Shown: one piece after another, positions 1 to 9,107 of the stretch | Layout: each line of letters opens with the position of its first letter | Position numbering within the stretch: position 1 is the first letter of the stretch | Assembly (NCBI RefSeq): GCF_900312675.1 | Contig: NZ_OMPC01000009.1 | Span: forward strand, 620,001-684,000 | From: Aliivibrio sp. EL58 | GTDB taxonomy: Bacteria > Pseudomonadota > Gammaproteobacteria > Enterobacterales > Vibrionaceae | Length of the DNA stretch: 64,000 nt | Direction: 5' to 3' | Notes under the pieces: model-generated | Seen by the model: only the letters and a program-made list of their open reading frames with translations | The model's database searches: none | What the model was told of the DNA's origin: nothing | Position numbers and translations under genes: made by a program

Positions 1-1913
1 TTGAGCGTTCGGGTACTAACTTCTTGCTGCAGGAATGCAACAAAATCATCAATTTTAAATTTACCCAAATCTTTACCTTTGCGAGTACGTACTGCTATTT
101 CTCCGGCTTCCATTTCTTGGTCACCACAAACAAGCATATACGGAACGCGCTTCAAAGTATGTTCCCTGATTTTAAAGCCAATCTTCTCATTTCTCAAGTC
201 CGCTTTGACTCTAAATCCATTTTTTTGCAGTTTTTTTGCAATTTCTTGTACATAATCAGCTTGTTTGTCTGTAATGCCCATTACAATTGCTTGTTCTGGC
301 GCCAACCATGTTGGGAAAAAGCCTGCGTAGTCTTCAATTAAGATACCGATGAAACGCTCAAGAGAACCTAAAATCGCGCGGTGAATCATCACTGGTGTGT
401 GACGTTCGTTATCTTCACCTACGTAAGTTGCCCCTAAACGCTCTGGTAATGCAAAATCGAGCTGTACTGTACCACATTGCCACGCACGGTCCAGACAATC
501 ATGCAAAGTAAATTCAATTTTCGGTCCGTAGAATGCACCTTCACCCTCTTGAAGCTCATAAGCGATATTCATCGACTCTAGAGCAAGGATTAAATCTGCT
601 TCTGCTTTGTCCCACATTTCGTCAGAACCCACACGTTGTTCAGGACGTGTAGATAACTTAACTACGATGTTTTCAAAACCAAATGTAGTATATGTATCAT
701 AAACCATTTCGATACAAGACTTCACTTCAGCTTGTACTTGAGCTTCTGTACAGAATACGTGTGCATCATCCTGAGTAAAGCCACGAACACGCATGATGCC
801 GTGTAGAGCGCCTGATGGCTCATTACGGTGACATGAACCGAACTCAGCCATACGTAATGGCAGATCACGGTATGATTTCAGACCTTGGTTAAAGATTTGA
901 ACATGACCTGGGCAGTTCATTGGCTTAATTGCGTATTCACGGTTCTCAGAACTTGTTGTGAACATCGCTTCTGCGTATTTGTCCCAGTGACCAGAACGCT
1001 CCCAAAGTACACGGTCCATCATTAATGGGCCTTTTACTTCTTGGTAATCGTATTCTGTTAGTTTTTCACGGATAAATACTTCTAACTCACGGAAGATAGT
1101 CCAACCGTTGTGGTGCCAGAAAACCATACCCGGAGCTTCTTGCTGCATATGGAACAGATCAAGGTGCTTACCAATTTTACGGTGATCACGCTTTGCTGCT
1201 TCTTCTAGGCGGATAAGGTGTGCTTTAAGCAGTTTCTTATCTTGGAATGCTGTGCCGTAGATACGTTGAAGCATTTTGTTGTCGCTATTACCACGCCAGT
1301 ATGCACCAGCTACACTCAGGATCTTAAAGTTCTGGCAGAAGCTCATGTTTGGAACGTGAGGACCACGACACATGTCGATGTATTCTTCATGGTGGTATAA
1401 CCCTGGACGATCGTCTTTAGATACGTTTTCGTCAAGGATTTCAATTTTGTAAGTTTCGCCACGAGCATCGAATGCATCGCGAGCTTCTTGCCAGCTTACG
1501 TTCTTCTTGATTACTTGATACTTGGTTTTAGCAAGGTCTTTCATACGCTTTTCAATCTTATCAAGATCTTCTTGCGTTAAAGAATGCTCCATATCGATAT
1601 CGTAGTAGAAACCGTTATCGATAGTAGGACCAATCGCCATTTTAGCTTCTGGGAAAAGCTGCTTAACTGCGTGACCTAAAAGGTGCGCACAAGAGTGGCG
1701 AATGATTTCTAAACCATCTTCATCTTTTGCTGTGATGATTTCAAGTTGTGCGTCATTTTCAATTAAATCACACGCATCAACACGAACACCGTCAACACGA
1801 CCAGCGATACAAGCTTTCGCAAGACCTGGGCCGATGTCAGCAGCAACATCCATAGTAGAAACAGCATTATCGAATTGACGTTGAGAACCGTCTGGAAGAG
1901 TAATTACAGGCAT
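1..1913 (-). CDS. thrS: Threonyl-tRNA synthetase (3' end cut by window edge)
   Basis: Charges tRNA-Thr with threonine in the cytoplasm and edits mischarged serine. The visible protein has 637 complete codons; the E. coli enzyme has 642, so only a few C-terminal residues are missing. In order I see the N-terminal TGS-like domain (start [11 protein letters not shown]), the editing domain with the [10 protein letters not shown] zinc-type motif, the class II catalytic core with MCRGPHVP and NCPGH, and the C-terminal anticodon-binding domain. The ATG at 1913 is preceded by AAGGA at a good distance. The leader holds a hairpin resembling the tRNA-Thr anticodon arm, so translational self-repression is likely. 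In relatives infC-rpmI-rplT follow; they would lie off the left edge. Confidence 0.97.
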   Translation of the reverse strand, partial: MPVITLPDGSQRQFDNAVSTMDVAADIGPGLAKACIAGRVDGVRVDACDLIENDAQLEIITAKDEDGLEIIRHSCAHLLGHAVKQLFPEAKMAIGPTIDNGFYYDIDMEHSLTQEDLDKIEKRMKDLAKTKYQVIKKNVSWQEARDAFDARGETYKIEILDENVSKDDRPGLYHHEEYIDMCRGPHVPNMSFCQNFKILSVAGAYWRGNSDNKMLQRIYGTAFQDKKLLKAHLIRLEEAAKRDHRKIGKHLDLFHMQQEAPGMVFWHHNGWTIFRELEVFIREKLTEYDYQEVKGPLMMDRVLWERSGHWDKYAEAMFTTSSENREYAIKPMNCPGHVQIFNQGLKSYRDLPLRMAEFGSCHRNEPSGALHGIMRVRGFTQDDAHVFCTEAQVQAEVKSCIEMVYDTYTTFGFENIVVKLSTRPEQRVGSDEMWDKAEADLILALESMNIAYELQEGEGAFYGPKIEFTLHDCLDRAWQCGTVQLDFALPERLGATYVGEDNERHTPVMIHRAILGSLERFIGILIEDYAGFFPTWLAPEQAIVMGITDKQADYVQEIAKKLQKNGFRVKADLRNEKIGFKIREHTLKRVPYMLVCGDQEMEAGEIAVRTRKGKDLGKFKIDDFVAFLQQEVSTRTL

Positions 1914-1931
1914 GTTTTATCCTTTACAGTG

Positions 1932-1952
1932 GTGTCGCACACGAAGCGACAC
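1932..1952 (-). promoter_or_regulatory. Anticodon-arm mimic in the thrS leader (autoregulatory operator)
   Basis: On the minus strand GTGTCGC and GCGACAC form a perfect 7-bp stem closing a 7-nt loop, TTCGTGT. Read as RNA the loop is U-U-C-G-U-G-U, so U33-C34-G35-U36 of a tRNA-Thr(CGU) anticodon loop are reproduced in register. It ends 18 nt before the start codon, next to the ribosome binding site. In E. coli, ThrRS binds such a mimic in its own mRNA and blocks ribosome entry. The structure is seen; the function is inferred from that family. Confidence 0.75.
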
Positions 1953-2076
1953 ATGCTAAAAATTAATAAGTCTAAATAATAGATTGTCTATATATGATGT
2001 AAGGATCAATCAACCACACAAAGGTCGGGAACACTTACAAGTCGGACATTGTACGACTCTTAATCAGCTAATGCAA

Positions 2077-2114
2077 AAAAGAATCGAGATCACAAAAATG
2101 ATATCGATTCTTTT
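2077..2114 (-). terminator. Terminator-like hairpin after the Spo0M-like gene
   Basis: The arms 2077-2091 and 2100-2114 pair over 15 positions with one mismatch. They are flanked by an A run on the left and a T run on the right, so the hairpin could stop transcripts in either direction. It lies between the end of the Spo0M-like gene and the thrS promoter region, and should insulate thrS. Confidence 0.7.
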
Positions 2115-2141
2115 ATTATATTTGAAAATAGAAAGTACTAA

Positions 2142-2888
2142 CTACACACGCAATATTTTTTGCACCGCATTATGAATTTCTGTACTTGAAGCATTTGTAT
2201 TTAGTGAAAACGACACATATTGATCACCTCTGTTAAACCCCATCGAACGATCGACTTCCGCTAAACAATGAAGAACTTGCCCATCGAGAATAAATGACAA
2301 CTCAATCTCTTTTTTATTGATGAATCCGCTACTTCTAAATTCAATCTCTTGGTAACCACCCGAATGAGATTTAAAGTGACCACCATTAAGGTAACCCTGC
2401 TCGACATCTGCTTTCACCATACTAAAGCCTGCTTGCTCTATTTGATGAATGATCGTCGCAGCAACGGTCATTGGTTTAACAATTAGTAAATCACGATCGG
2501 TTGGATCAATTGCAAAATCAATATCTAATACGGTCTCAACCCAAACATCACAATGATTATTACGAACATTCAATGCTGTGATCGGCGTTTCATCTGGCAG
2601 TTTAATCGTGAATCTCATCTCCTGCTTCTCCCCTGCTTGGATCACAAAAGGATTCACTGCTTGAGTATGAAACAAGGTCAATGTTTGATAACTAGTACCG
2701 TTATCGTTTTCTACTTTAACTTCTGTATTGAGCTTTAGGTGAATCGCATCAATCTGCTGTTCAACATCACCACCTTGGATATGAACAGTCCCTATTAGTG
2801 TGTCACCTTGAAATAACTCTGGATTTTCTAAAATGGTATCTACCTTTGCGGCACCTATACCTAATGAGGCTTTTAATTTTTTAAACAT
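2142..2888 (-). CDS. Spo0M-like (SpoOM family) arrestin-fold protein
   Basis: 248 residues resembling the Spo0M/SpoOM family, named after a Bacillus sporulation-control protein but common in non-sporulating bacteria. The N-terminus (MFKKLKASLGIGAAKVDTIL) and the stretch with GDTLIGTVHIQGG are typical of the first arrestin-like beta sandwich; a second sandwich fills the C-terminal half. No signal peptide or membrane segment is visible, so it should be cytosolic. It lies 25 bp downstream of an M50 protease gene on the same strand, so the two are probably co-transcribed. Its role in Vibrionaceae is unknown to me; the family is thought to act as a scaffold. Confidence 0.85.
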   Translation of the reverse strand: MFKKLKASLGIGAAKVDTILENPELFQGDTLIGTVHIQGGDVEQQIDAIHLKLNTEVKVENDNGTSYQTLTLFHTQAVNPFVIQAGEKQEMRFTIKLPDETPITALNVRNNHCDVWVETVLDIDFAIDPTDRDLLIVKPMTVAATIIHQIEQAGFSMVKADVEQGYLNGGHFKSHSGGYQEIEFRSSGFINKKEIELSFILDGQVLHCLAEVDRSMGFNRGDQYVSFSLNTNASSTEIHNAVQKILRV

Positions 2889-2913
2889 ACCTGTGTCCTT
2901 TTAAATGTTTAGA

Positions 2914-3996
2914 TTACGTTCCTAAAATCTGCATTGGTAATTGTAACAATGCATCACCGCTACTAGCGAAATACCAAATAATCGCGATAAGTGAACTTAC
3001 TAATCCTACGTACCATGCTGTTGATACAATCTGTCCATACTTATCTAATGGTAATAAATGGCTATGATGACGAGCACGCCACTCAAATACTATTTCAAGA
3101 CTTCCCATAATAAGTAAGAAACCAAAAAGTGCGAGTCCTAATTGGTAACTCAATATGACCCCACTAATTGCAGCCAACGCACACAAGGTTATACCTAGCT
3201 TACTGTTCATTGAAAAGCTAATACTCTTAAGAACATGGCCTCCATCTAAAGGAAGTATTGGCAGCAAATTAAATAGATTTAAGAAAGCATTAAATACAGC
3301 AAGACCCGCAAAGAACATCTCACCGGTAATCCAATAAACAACCATTAATATTAATGAGAGGATCAAGCCAAAAAATGGACCCATGATGGAGATAACCACA
3401 TCCTGCCAACGCGTGTTTATTTTCTCATCGCTAAGGGCTAATCCCCCTAAAAATGGAATTAAATAAATACCTTTCGTTTTCATTCCAAAGTATTTCATTG
3501 CTCGAATATGACCATACTCATGAAACACAAGACAGGCAATTAGTGATAATGCAAATTCAATAGAGAATAACCAGGAATAGGCGGCAATACTGGCAGAGGC
3601 CAATACTACTTTGATCAGCTTTACGCTTTTTAATGCTTTCATTCCTAATGAGACAAGACCAATTAGGCTGAATTTTCGTTCTGCTTTAATTGGTGTATGT
3701 GGCACTTGTTGTTCTATATCTTTAGTATTACGTGAGCCTTCAGCTATTAGTTCATCATCAACCATTGCTCGATATTCAATTAAAAACGGCTGCCATGTCA
3801 CTTTCGCCTCTAGACGACAAGTGATCACCACCTCTCCATTATTCAACTGAAACTCATGTACATAATGATCTTGATGATCAGCAGAAGCCGCTTGTTGAGC
3901 GACTAGAGTGTTATTCCAAAAGACTTGTTGCCATCCAGCCATTGAACCTTCTAAGCGTAATGGTTGCCCTAGAAAGTTAATTGATAATAATTCCAT
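2914..3996 (-). CDS. M50 family (site-2-protease-like) membrane metalloprotease
   Basis: 360 residues. Residues 1-100 form a soluble, beta-rich N-terminal region. About six hydrophobic segments follow from residue 125. The zinc motif HEYGH is at 159-163, and the second conserved motif LDGGH, supplying the aspartate ligand, is at 250-254, as in site-2 proteases that cleave within the membrane. The ATG is preceded by AAGG. The substrate is not evident: no sigma/anti-sigma pair is nearby. The partner gene 25 bp downstream encodes a Spo0M-like protein, so the two may act together on an envelope function (inference). Confidence 0.85.
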   Translation of the reverse strand: MELLSINFLGQPLRLEGSMAGWQQVFWNNTLVAQQAASADHQDHYVHEFQLNNGEVVITCRLEAKVTWQPFLIEYRAMVDDELIAEGSRNTKDIEQQVPHTPIKAERKFSLIGLVSLGMKALKSVKLIKVVLASASIAAYSWLFSIEFALSLIACLVFHEYGHIRAMKYFGMKTKGIYLIPFLGGLALSDEKINTRWQDVVISIMGPFFGLILSLILMVVYWITGEMFFAGLAVFNAFLNLFNLLPILPLDGGHVLKSISFSMNSKLGITLCALAAISGVILSYQLGLALFGFLLIMGSLEIVFEWRARHHSHLLPLDKYGQIVSTAWYVGLVSSLIAIIWYFASSGDALLQLPMQILGT

Positions 3997-4052
3997 TATT
4001 TACCTTAAAATATAGATGATTATATTGTTTTTTTTAAAGGAAGCGTCAATCG

Positions 4053-5237
4053 CTATTGTTCTTCCAATATAGAGAAACCACGATAAATATTACACACAGT
4101 GATGACACCAAATACAACAATAACGATTGAAAGGTGCCATACCGCATTCAAGCCAATTTTTACTAGTAACATACTGACTAAGGCCGAAACTATCATTTGC
4201 CCTCCACCAGACATAGCTGCCGCAGCCCCTGCTTGTTTCTTATAAGGCTGCATTACCATCGCTTGAGCACACGGTAAAGCAATACCATTCCCCAAGATCA
4301 TTAAACCTTGCCCAAGCATTAAATACATCGGTTCTAATGGCACTAAAAATAGCCATATAGCCGCAACAAAATGCAAGACAGGAGTACATAGCAACATATT
4401 CTTTGTGCCAATTTTAGGCCGGACGTGATTACAAATACTTGTTCCTAATAGCATTCCAATCGCTGGAATTAACGCCCATACCGCATATTTAGCAGAACTC
4501 ATACCAATTTGATTTTGCATAATAAAAGGCATGACAGATACCGTGGTGATCATTAACGTAAAATTAAGCCAACCAATACTCGCAAAGCTTATAAAGTAGC
4601 GAGACGTCAATAGGATCCAGTATTGATTTATTATTTTTACAGGAGACGGTATCGAAGATATCTGAGTTAACGTTTCTTTGAATTGAACTAGAATCACGAC
4701 TAATGCGATAACTACATAGCCAAATAATGAAACAAAAATAATACTCCATCCAAAATGATAATTAATAAACCCGCCGATAACGGGCGCTATCATTGGCGTT
4801 ATCGATGCAGCCATAGCTATATACGACATTGCTACAGGTAACTCGGCCCCATTAAATCGATCTCGCGTAGAGGCTCTTGCTAAAACCGCACAGCACCCAG
4901 TCCCAAGCCCTTGTAGAAAACGGCCAAAAATAATTCCTTGGAAGCTATGCTGAAATATAAGAATAAAAATAATGCCAAGTAAAGCAATAGACAAACCAAA
5001 GATTAATACTTTTTTGCGCCCTAAAGCATCAGACACTGGCCCATAAATAAATTGAGACGGTCCAAAACCCAATAAATACACACTAACCAACAGCTGTGTT
5101 TCATTAAGACTAATATTAAAATCTTTTGCTATCCAAGGTAATGATGGGAAAACCAATCCCATACTTAACTGGCCAATACTAATAATTAAGCATGCAAGTA
5201 AAATGCTTTTCATATGAGTGTTAAGAATACTACTCAT
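4053..5237 (-). CDS. MFS drug-efflux transporter, Bcr/CflA-EmrD type
   Basis: 394 residues with about twelve hydrophobic segments. The motif GPVSDALGRKKVL follows the second segment and GRFLQGLGTG the fourth, as in the 12-segment DHA1 proton-driven drug exporters (Bcr, EmrD). It should export small hydrophobic toxicants across the inner membrane. The start is not certain: neither the first ATG (5237) nor the in-frame ATG at 5213 has a strong ribosome binding site. No regulator gene is adjacent. The substrate cannot be read from sequence. Confidence 0.85.
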   Translation of the reverse strand: MSSILNTHMKSILLACLIISIGQLSMGLVFPSLPWIAKDFNISLNETQLLVSVYLLGFGPSQFIYGPVSDALGRKKVLIFGLSIALLGIIFILIFQHSFQGIIFGRFLQGLGTGCCAVLARASTRDRFNGAELPVAMSYIAMAASITPMIAPVIGGFINYHFGWSIIFVSLFGYVVIALVVILVQFKETLTQISSIPSPVKIINQYWILLTSRYFISFASIGWLNFTLMITTVSVMPFIMQNQIGMSSAKYAVWALIPAIGMLLGTSICNHVRPKIGTKNMLLCTPVLHFVAAIWLFLVPLEPMYLMLGQGLMILGNGIALPCAQAMVMQPYKKQAGAAAAMSGGGQMIVSALVSMLLVKIGLNAVWHLSIVIVVFGVITVCNIYRGFSILEEQ

Positions 5238-5314
5238 TATTATACGACTGCCATTCCATGTTAATACCTACTCCCTCATGGCATTAATATCTTCATATTA
5301 TCTTATTGAGCTGT

Positions 5315-5632
5315 TTATACTAAATGATAAGAAACAACGTAAAGCTGACCTTTATTAGGATAGATCTCTTCAATGATGTTTTTAAGCTCTTCTAATGTCA
5401 TGTTTTCTTGTTCAGCATGATACTGATCCAAATCATCAAAGTTAATTGGATCAACAGCATCAATTGCTAATCGACAAAAGCGACGGTTATCTTCATAAGT
5501 ACTGACTTCAACTTCAGTTCCTACCACGTAATCTTTTTCTGATTCGTCACGAATGGTAATAACTTTTTTCCCCGATAAAATATCAGATTCAAAACGTTCA
5601 AAAAAGGTCATGCTTGTTGGTGCTGATTTCAT
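5315..5632 (-). CDS. yqfB: ASCH-domain protein, N4-acetylcytidine amidohydrolase
   Basis: 105 residues, close to the length of E. coli YqfB (103). One ASCH domain spans the protein, with the family signatures SGKKVITIRDESE near residues 20-32 and the C-terminal GQLYVVSYHLV. E. coli YqfB hydrolyses N4-acetylcytidine to cytidine in nucleoside salvage from modified RNA. The basic residues of the ITIRD motif are present. AGGAAAAG precedes the ATG. It lies downstream of yegD on the same strand, separated by a perfect 10-bp hairpin, so it may have its own promoter. Confidence 0.88.
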   Translation of the reverse strand: MKSAPTSMTFFERFESDILSGKKVITIRDESEKDYVVGTEVEVSTYEDNRRFCRLAIDAVDPINFDDLDQYHAEQENMTLEELKNIIEEIYPNKGQLYVVSYHLV

Positions 5633-5650
5633 TGTCTTTTCCTAATGCAA

Positions 5651-5676
5651 TTCGAGCTGCGACAATGCAGCTCGAA
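5651..5676. terminator. GC-rich hairpin between yegD and yqfB
   Basis: The arms TTCGAGCTGC and GCAGCTCGAA pair perfectly over 10 bp around a 6-nt loop. No T run follows on either strand, so this may be a weak terminator, an mRNA-end stabiliser or a processing site rather than a true intrinsic terminator. Confidence 0.55.
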
Positions 5677-5703
5677 GAGAAATATTGATAAAAATACGTA
5701 ACG

Positions 5704-7056
5704 TTAAGCGAAGCAGTAATTTGCCCAATGAGCCAAACCGGCAGTTACTGAGCCAAAGTAATTACCACCCACAATTTCAATGTTTGGTAGTTGTTGTTTC
5801 AATGCCGCTTGTAAAATTGGTGAACGAGCAGAACCACCAGTAACATAAATAATATCTGGTGTTTTACCTGCTTGCTGAATCGCTTCTTTTACTAGTTTGT
5901 TAATGTTTTCTTGTGGTTTAGCTATCGCTTCTATTAAATCTGACTGACTGATTGATAACGATAAACCTTCGTCTAAATAGCTTAAATCAACTGCATGCTC
6001 TAAATGCTCTGACAATGCAATTTTTGTTTGTTCAGCATCACGCAGTAATTTATAACTTAGTTTCTCATCGTACAATTTAATTAAACGAGCTAGTTTCTCT
6101 GGCTCTTTAGTGTCGTTCATCATTTGTAAAAGATGCTTACGGTTACCAAAACCAAAGAACTCCAACTGAGCTACAATATTATTAACTGCTATTGGGTTCC
6201 AGAACTGTGTCATTGGTAACTCAAGTCCTTTGTGCGTACGACTTTGAGATCCTAATAATGGCATTAATTGACGATGGGCTAAATGAATATCTAAATCATT
6301 ACCACCAATTCGTGAACCACTGTGAGATAAGATCCCTTTGGTACGGTCATGATAATCACGCCATGATGGTCCCATTTGGATCATTGAACAGTCTGTTGTA
6401 CCACCGCCAATATCAACAATAAGAACCGTTTTATCTTCATTAAGCGTTTGTTCGTAATCTAAACCTGCAGCAACAGGTTCAAATTGAAATTCAATATTCT
6501 TAAATCCTACACGTATAGCAGCACGTGATAAAATTGAAATCGCTTGACTGTTTGCCTCGTCACTTGCAGCACCTTGGAAGTTTACAGGACGCCCAATAAC
6601 GGTTGATGTAATCTCTTGTTGAAGCTCTTGCTCTGCTTTATTTTTGATGTTCTTCATCATTGCAGTCACAAGATCTTCAAACAAACTCACCTGAACATCA
6701 CGTAGACCTGAAACCCCTAAGAAAGACTTTGGTGATTTTACATAGTAAACATCTTCAGGATCTTCAATATAGGTATTTAATGCTGCTTGACCAAATGTCA
6801 TTGATTCAGCATCAACGTCAATATCTTCTTCACGGTTAAAAGAGATTGCAGTATGAAGTAAACGCTCATTGATATCTGTACTTGGTTGAACACCCCAAAT
6901 GCGGTAAAGATATTCAGAAACGGCTTCTCTTGTAGGCGCACATAATGCAGAAGGAATAAAAGTACTATCTCCTTCTAGCTTTAATAGCTTCGCTTGATTA
7001 TCCAGAATAGTCGCCACTGAGCAGTTAGCGGTTCCGTAGTCAAATCCAATAAACAT
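5704..7056 (-). CDS. yegD: Hsp70-like ATPase YegD
   Basis: 450 residues from the chosen start, equal in length to E. coli YegD. It has the actin/Hsp70 nucleotide-binding fold: FIGFDYGTANCSVA at the N-terminus (phosphate 1), DIGGGTTDCS in the middle (phosphate 2) and VTGGSARSP near the C-terminus (adenosine motif). The substrate-binding domain of DnaK is missing, so it is a stand-alone ATPase domain; its client is unknown. I chose the ATG at 7056 because AGGTG lies 6 nt before it and E. coli YegD begins at the same MFIGFDYG. The upstream GTG at 7065 overlaps that binding site. Confidence 0.9.
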   Translation of the reverse strand: MFIGFDYGTANCSVATILDNQAKLLKLEGDSTFIPSALCAPTREAVSEYLYRIWGVQPSTDINERLLHTAISFNREEDIDVDAESMTFGQAALNTYIEDPEDVYYVKSPKSFLGVSGLRDVQVSLFEDLVTAMMKNIKNKAEQELQQEITSTVIGRPVNFQGAASDEANSQAISILSRAAIRVGFKNIEFQFEPVAAGLDYEQTLNEDKTVLIVDIGGGTTDCSMIQMGPSWRDYHDRTKGILSHSGSRIGGNDLDIHLAHRQLMPLLGSQSRTHKGLELPMTQFWNPIAVNNIVAQLEFFGFGNRKHLLQMMNDTKEPEKLARLIKLYDEKLSYKLLRDAEQTKIALSEHLEHAVDLSYLDEGLSLSISQSDLIEAIAKPQENINKLVKEAIQQAGKTPDIIYVTGGSARSPILQAALKQQLPNIEIVGGNYFGSVTAGLAHWANYCFA

Positions 7057-7117
7057 GTTGTACACCTAGCTTCGATAAAAGGGAGCTGATTTTACTCGCT
7101 TGTTACGCCTTTGCCAA

Positions 7118-7666
7118 TCAAAATGAGAAAGATGCTGCAATTCCCACTTGATCTTGATTAATTATGGGCACAATCATCACTTGGTTAGTATCGATGTACT
7201 TATCTGTCACTAAATATTGGATGCTTGTTGCCAATACTGCACCAGCAATCACATCGCGCCAATAGTGATGTTCATTCTCTACTCTTGAATATCCAACTAA
7301 ACCAGCCCCTATATAAGCAGGAAGACCATATTCCCAACCGTAGCGAAATTGCAAATAAGAGGCCCCTTGAAACGCAGCAGACGAATGCCCTGAGGGGAAG
7401 CTTAAATCATCCTCACCATTCGGTCGCTCTTCTCTTACTGTATACTTTAATGCTTGTGTTGCAGCTAATGTATAAGTTGCTCCTTTAGCAAACATCCAAA
7501 AGCCATCATAGTCTTCTTTATATAATGCAATGGAACCAGCAATGGCGGGAATTCCTACCGCTCCAATATTAGCTGCCATATCACCAGGCTGATTATCTTC
7601 TGCATACACAAAAGAACTCATTATGATCAATGAACTTGTTATTGCTATTTTTACTAACGGTTTCAT
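7118..7666 (-). CDS. PAP2-family phosphatase, exported
   Basis: 182 residues. A cleavable signal peptide is likely (MKPLVKIAITSS... ending FVYA before EDN). The three acid-phosphatase motifs are present: K(x6)RP in KYTVREERP, PSGH, and SR(x5)HxxxD in SRVENEHHYWRD. The protein should remove phosphate from a lipid or pyrophosphate on the periplasmic side. The ATG at 7666 is preferred over the upstream TTG because it starts the signal peptide exactly. It is transcribed away from the DUF3581 gene. The substrate is not predictable. Confidence 0.85.
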   Translation of the reverse strand: MKPLVKIAITSSLIIMSSFVYAEDNQPGDMAANIGAVGIPAIAGSIALYKEDYDGFWMFAKGATYTLAATQALKYTVREERPNGEDDLSFPSGHSSAAFQGASYLQFRYGWEYGLPAYIGAGLVGYSRVENEHHYWRDVIAGAVLATSIQYLVTDKYIDTNQVMIVPIINQDQVGIAASFSF

Positions 7667-7875
7667 TTTTAGCCTATATTTAATCAATCACAGTATTTAG
7701 GTGTTATTTTCGGATTATAACGAGTTGAACGTGAAGTAATTGTCAATTTATCTACAATTTGAAACGTTTAAATGACTGTTTTTACTTTTATTATGACTGG
7801 ATAGACCATTTCATGATGATAGATTGGTTATACTAATGGTGTTATTTCATTATCTAGGTTTTTACCAAATATATT

Positions 7876-8583
7876 ATGCAGTTAAATCAATATTTTTCAC
7901 AAACAGATAATTCATTTGAATTTACCCGTCAACAAGCAAGTGACTTTGCGAAAAAAGTAGCTGGTGATTTCAATCCAATACACGACGTAGACTCTAAACG
8001 TTTTTGTGTTCCTGGCGATTTACTGTTTGCTGTTTTACTTTCTAAAACAGGCATTAGTAACAAAATGCATTTTGATTTTGCTGGTATGGTTGCTGGCGAT
8101 ACTGCTTTGCATATAAACCATACAGCCGAAGGTGAGTATTCTTTATCTGACGACAATGATAAACAGTACCTTCATGTTGAGCGTAGCGGTGAAAAGAATT
8201 TAGAACCTGAATTTATTGAACACGTAGTAAAACAGTATGTTCAATTTTCTGGAATGAACTTCCCTCACATTATGGTTCCACTAATGGAAGAGAAACAGTT
8301 AATGATTAACTGCCAACGTCCTTTAGTAATTTATCAAAGCATGGATTTAGAATTCACTCGCTTAGATATTACGGCGCCAAAAGTTGAATTTACTGGCGCA
8401 ACGATGGACATCGAAGGAAAGCGTGGTCTTGTTAAATTAAACTTTAAATTTACTGAAAATGGTGAAGAAGTAGGTCATGGTACTAAACGTATGATCGCAA
8501 CAGGTCTAAAGGCTTATGATCAAGTCGCGATTAATGATCTTGTAAATCGTTTCACCGCTTTGAAAGTGGCTTATAACAACTAG
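7876..8583 (+). CDS. DUF3581 family protein, hot-dog-like
   Basis: 235 residues that I recognise as a DUF3581 protein, found in Vibrio and related marine gammaproteobacteria. The N-terminal DFNPIHDVDSKRFCVPGDLLFAV resembles the substrate-binding loop of MaoC-like hot-dog dehydratases (the DxNPxH pattern), so an acyl-group substrate is possible. No signal peptide or transmembrane helix is visible. It stands alone and ends in a clear terminator. Function unknown; the hot-dog relation is an inference from the motif. Confidence 0.75.
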   Translation: MQLNQYFSQTDNSFEFTRQQASDFAKKVAGDFNPIHDVDSKRFCVPGDLLFAVLLSKTGISNKMHFDFAGMVAGDTALHINHTAEGEYSLSDDNDKQYLHVERSGEKNLEPEFIEHVVKQYVQFSGMNFPHIMVPLMEEKQLMINCQRPLVIYQSMDLEFTRLDITAPKVEFTGATMDIEGKRGLVKLNFKFTENGEEVGHGTKRMIATGLKAYDQVAINDLVNRFTALKVAYNN

Positions 8584-8608
8584 ATTTATAACCCAATAAG
8601 TCATTTAT

Positions 8609-8634
8609 AAAAAGGAGCATTTTTACTCCTTTTT
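8609..8634 (+). terminator. Terminator of the DUF3581 gene
   Basis: AAAAAGGAG and CTCCTTTTT pair around an 8-nt loop and run into a T stretch, 25 bases after the stop codon. Confidence 0.8.
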
Positions 8635-8721
8635 TTTGCAAATAAAGCAAGATAAATCACGTTCTGCACTATTGTTTTACGATACATATCATAGGATACT
8701 TAGCTTAGACTTATAACGATT

Positions 8722-8988
8722 ATGAATGCTACGAGCTTCATAACATTACGAAAGCTGGCTAGAATGAAATCAATAATTAATACAAAAGAGCAGAGCCAAT
8801 TCAGGCGTTCTTCTTTATACGCTTCCCTTTTTGAACAAACAACACCTTCGTTGATGAATAATCATTATACATGCTGTGAGTGTTATGCTGCTTGGTACGG
8901 CAAACCTACCTGTATTGCATGTGGAAAAGATAAATTTGTAATTATTACAAGTTTATATTCTGAACGAGGAAAGTATGATGTTTTTTAA
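8722..8988 (+). CDS. Small hypothetical protein with a CxxC zinc-ribbon-like motif
   Basis: At most 88 residues; a second in-frame ATG at 8764 would give 74. Neither start has a convincing ribosome binding site. The C-terminal half contains CCECYAAWYGKPTCIACGK, two cysteine pairs spaced like a small zinc ribbon. I do not recognise a family. The N-terminal half is basic and polar. It lies alone between the DUF3581 terminator and the gyrA terminator. Probably a real small metal-binding protein, but the start and even expression are uncertain. Confidence 0.5.
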   Translation: MNATSFITLRKLARMKSIINTKEQSQFRRSSLYASLFEQTTPSLMNNHYTCCECYAAWYGKPTCIACGKDKFVIITSLYSERGKYDVF

Positions 8989-9058
8989 TACCAACTGAAT
9001 AAAGTCAAATTCTTTTCCATAAGCCTCATATCATACTTTAATTTAATACCAGACATAA

Positions 9059-9088
9059 AAAAGCCCGCTTATTTCTAAGCGGGCTTTT
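9059..9088 (-). terminator. gyrA terminator (bidirectional hairpin)
   Basis: A perfect 13-bp stem, AAAAGCCCGCTTA with TAAGCGGGCTTTT, around TTTC. It sits 20 bases after the gyrA stop and can also stop the small upstream plus-strand gene. Confidence 0.9.
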
Positions 9089-9107
9089 CGTACATTACAG
9101 TAAGATA

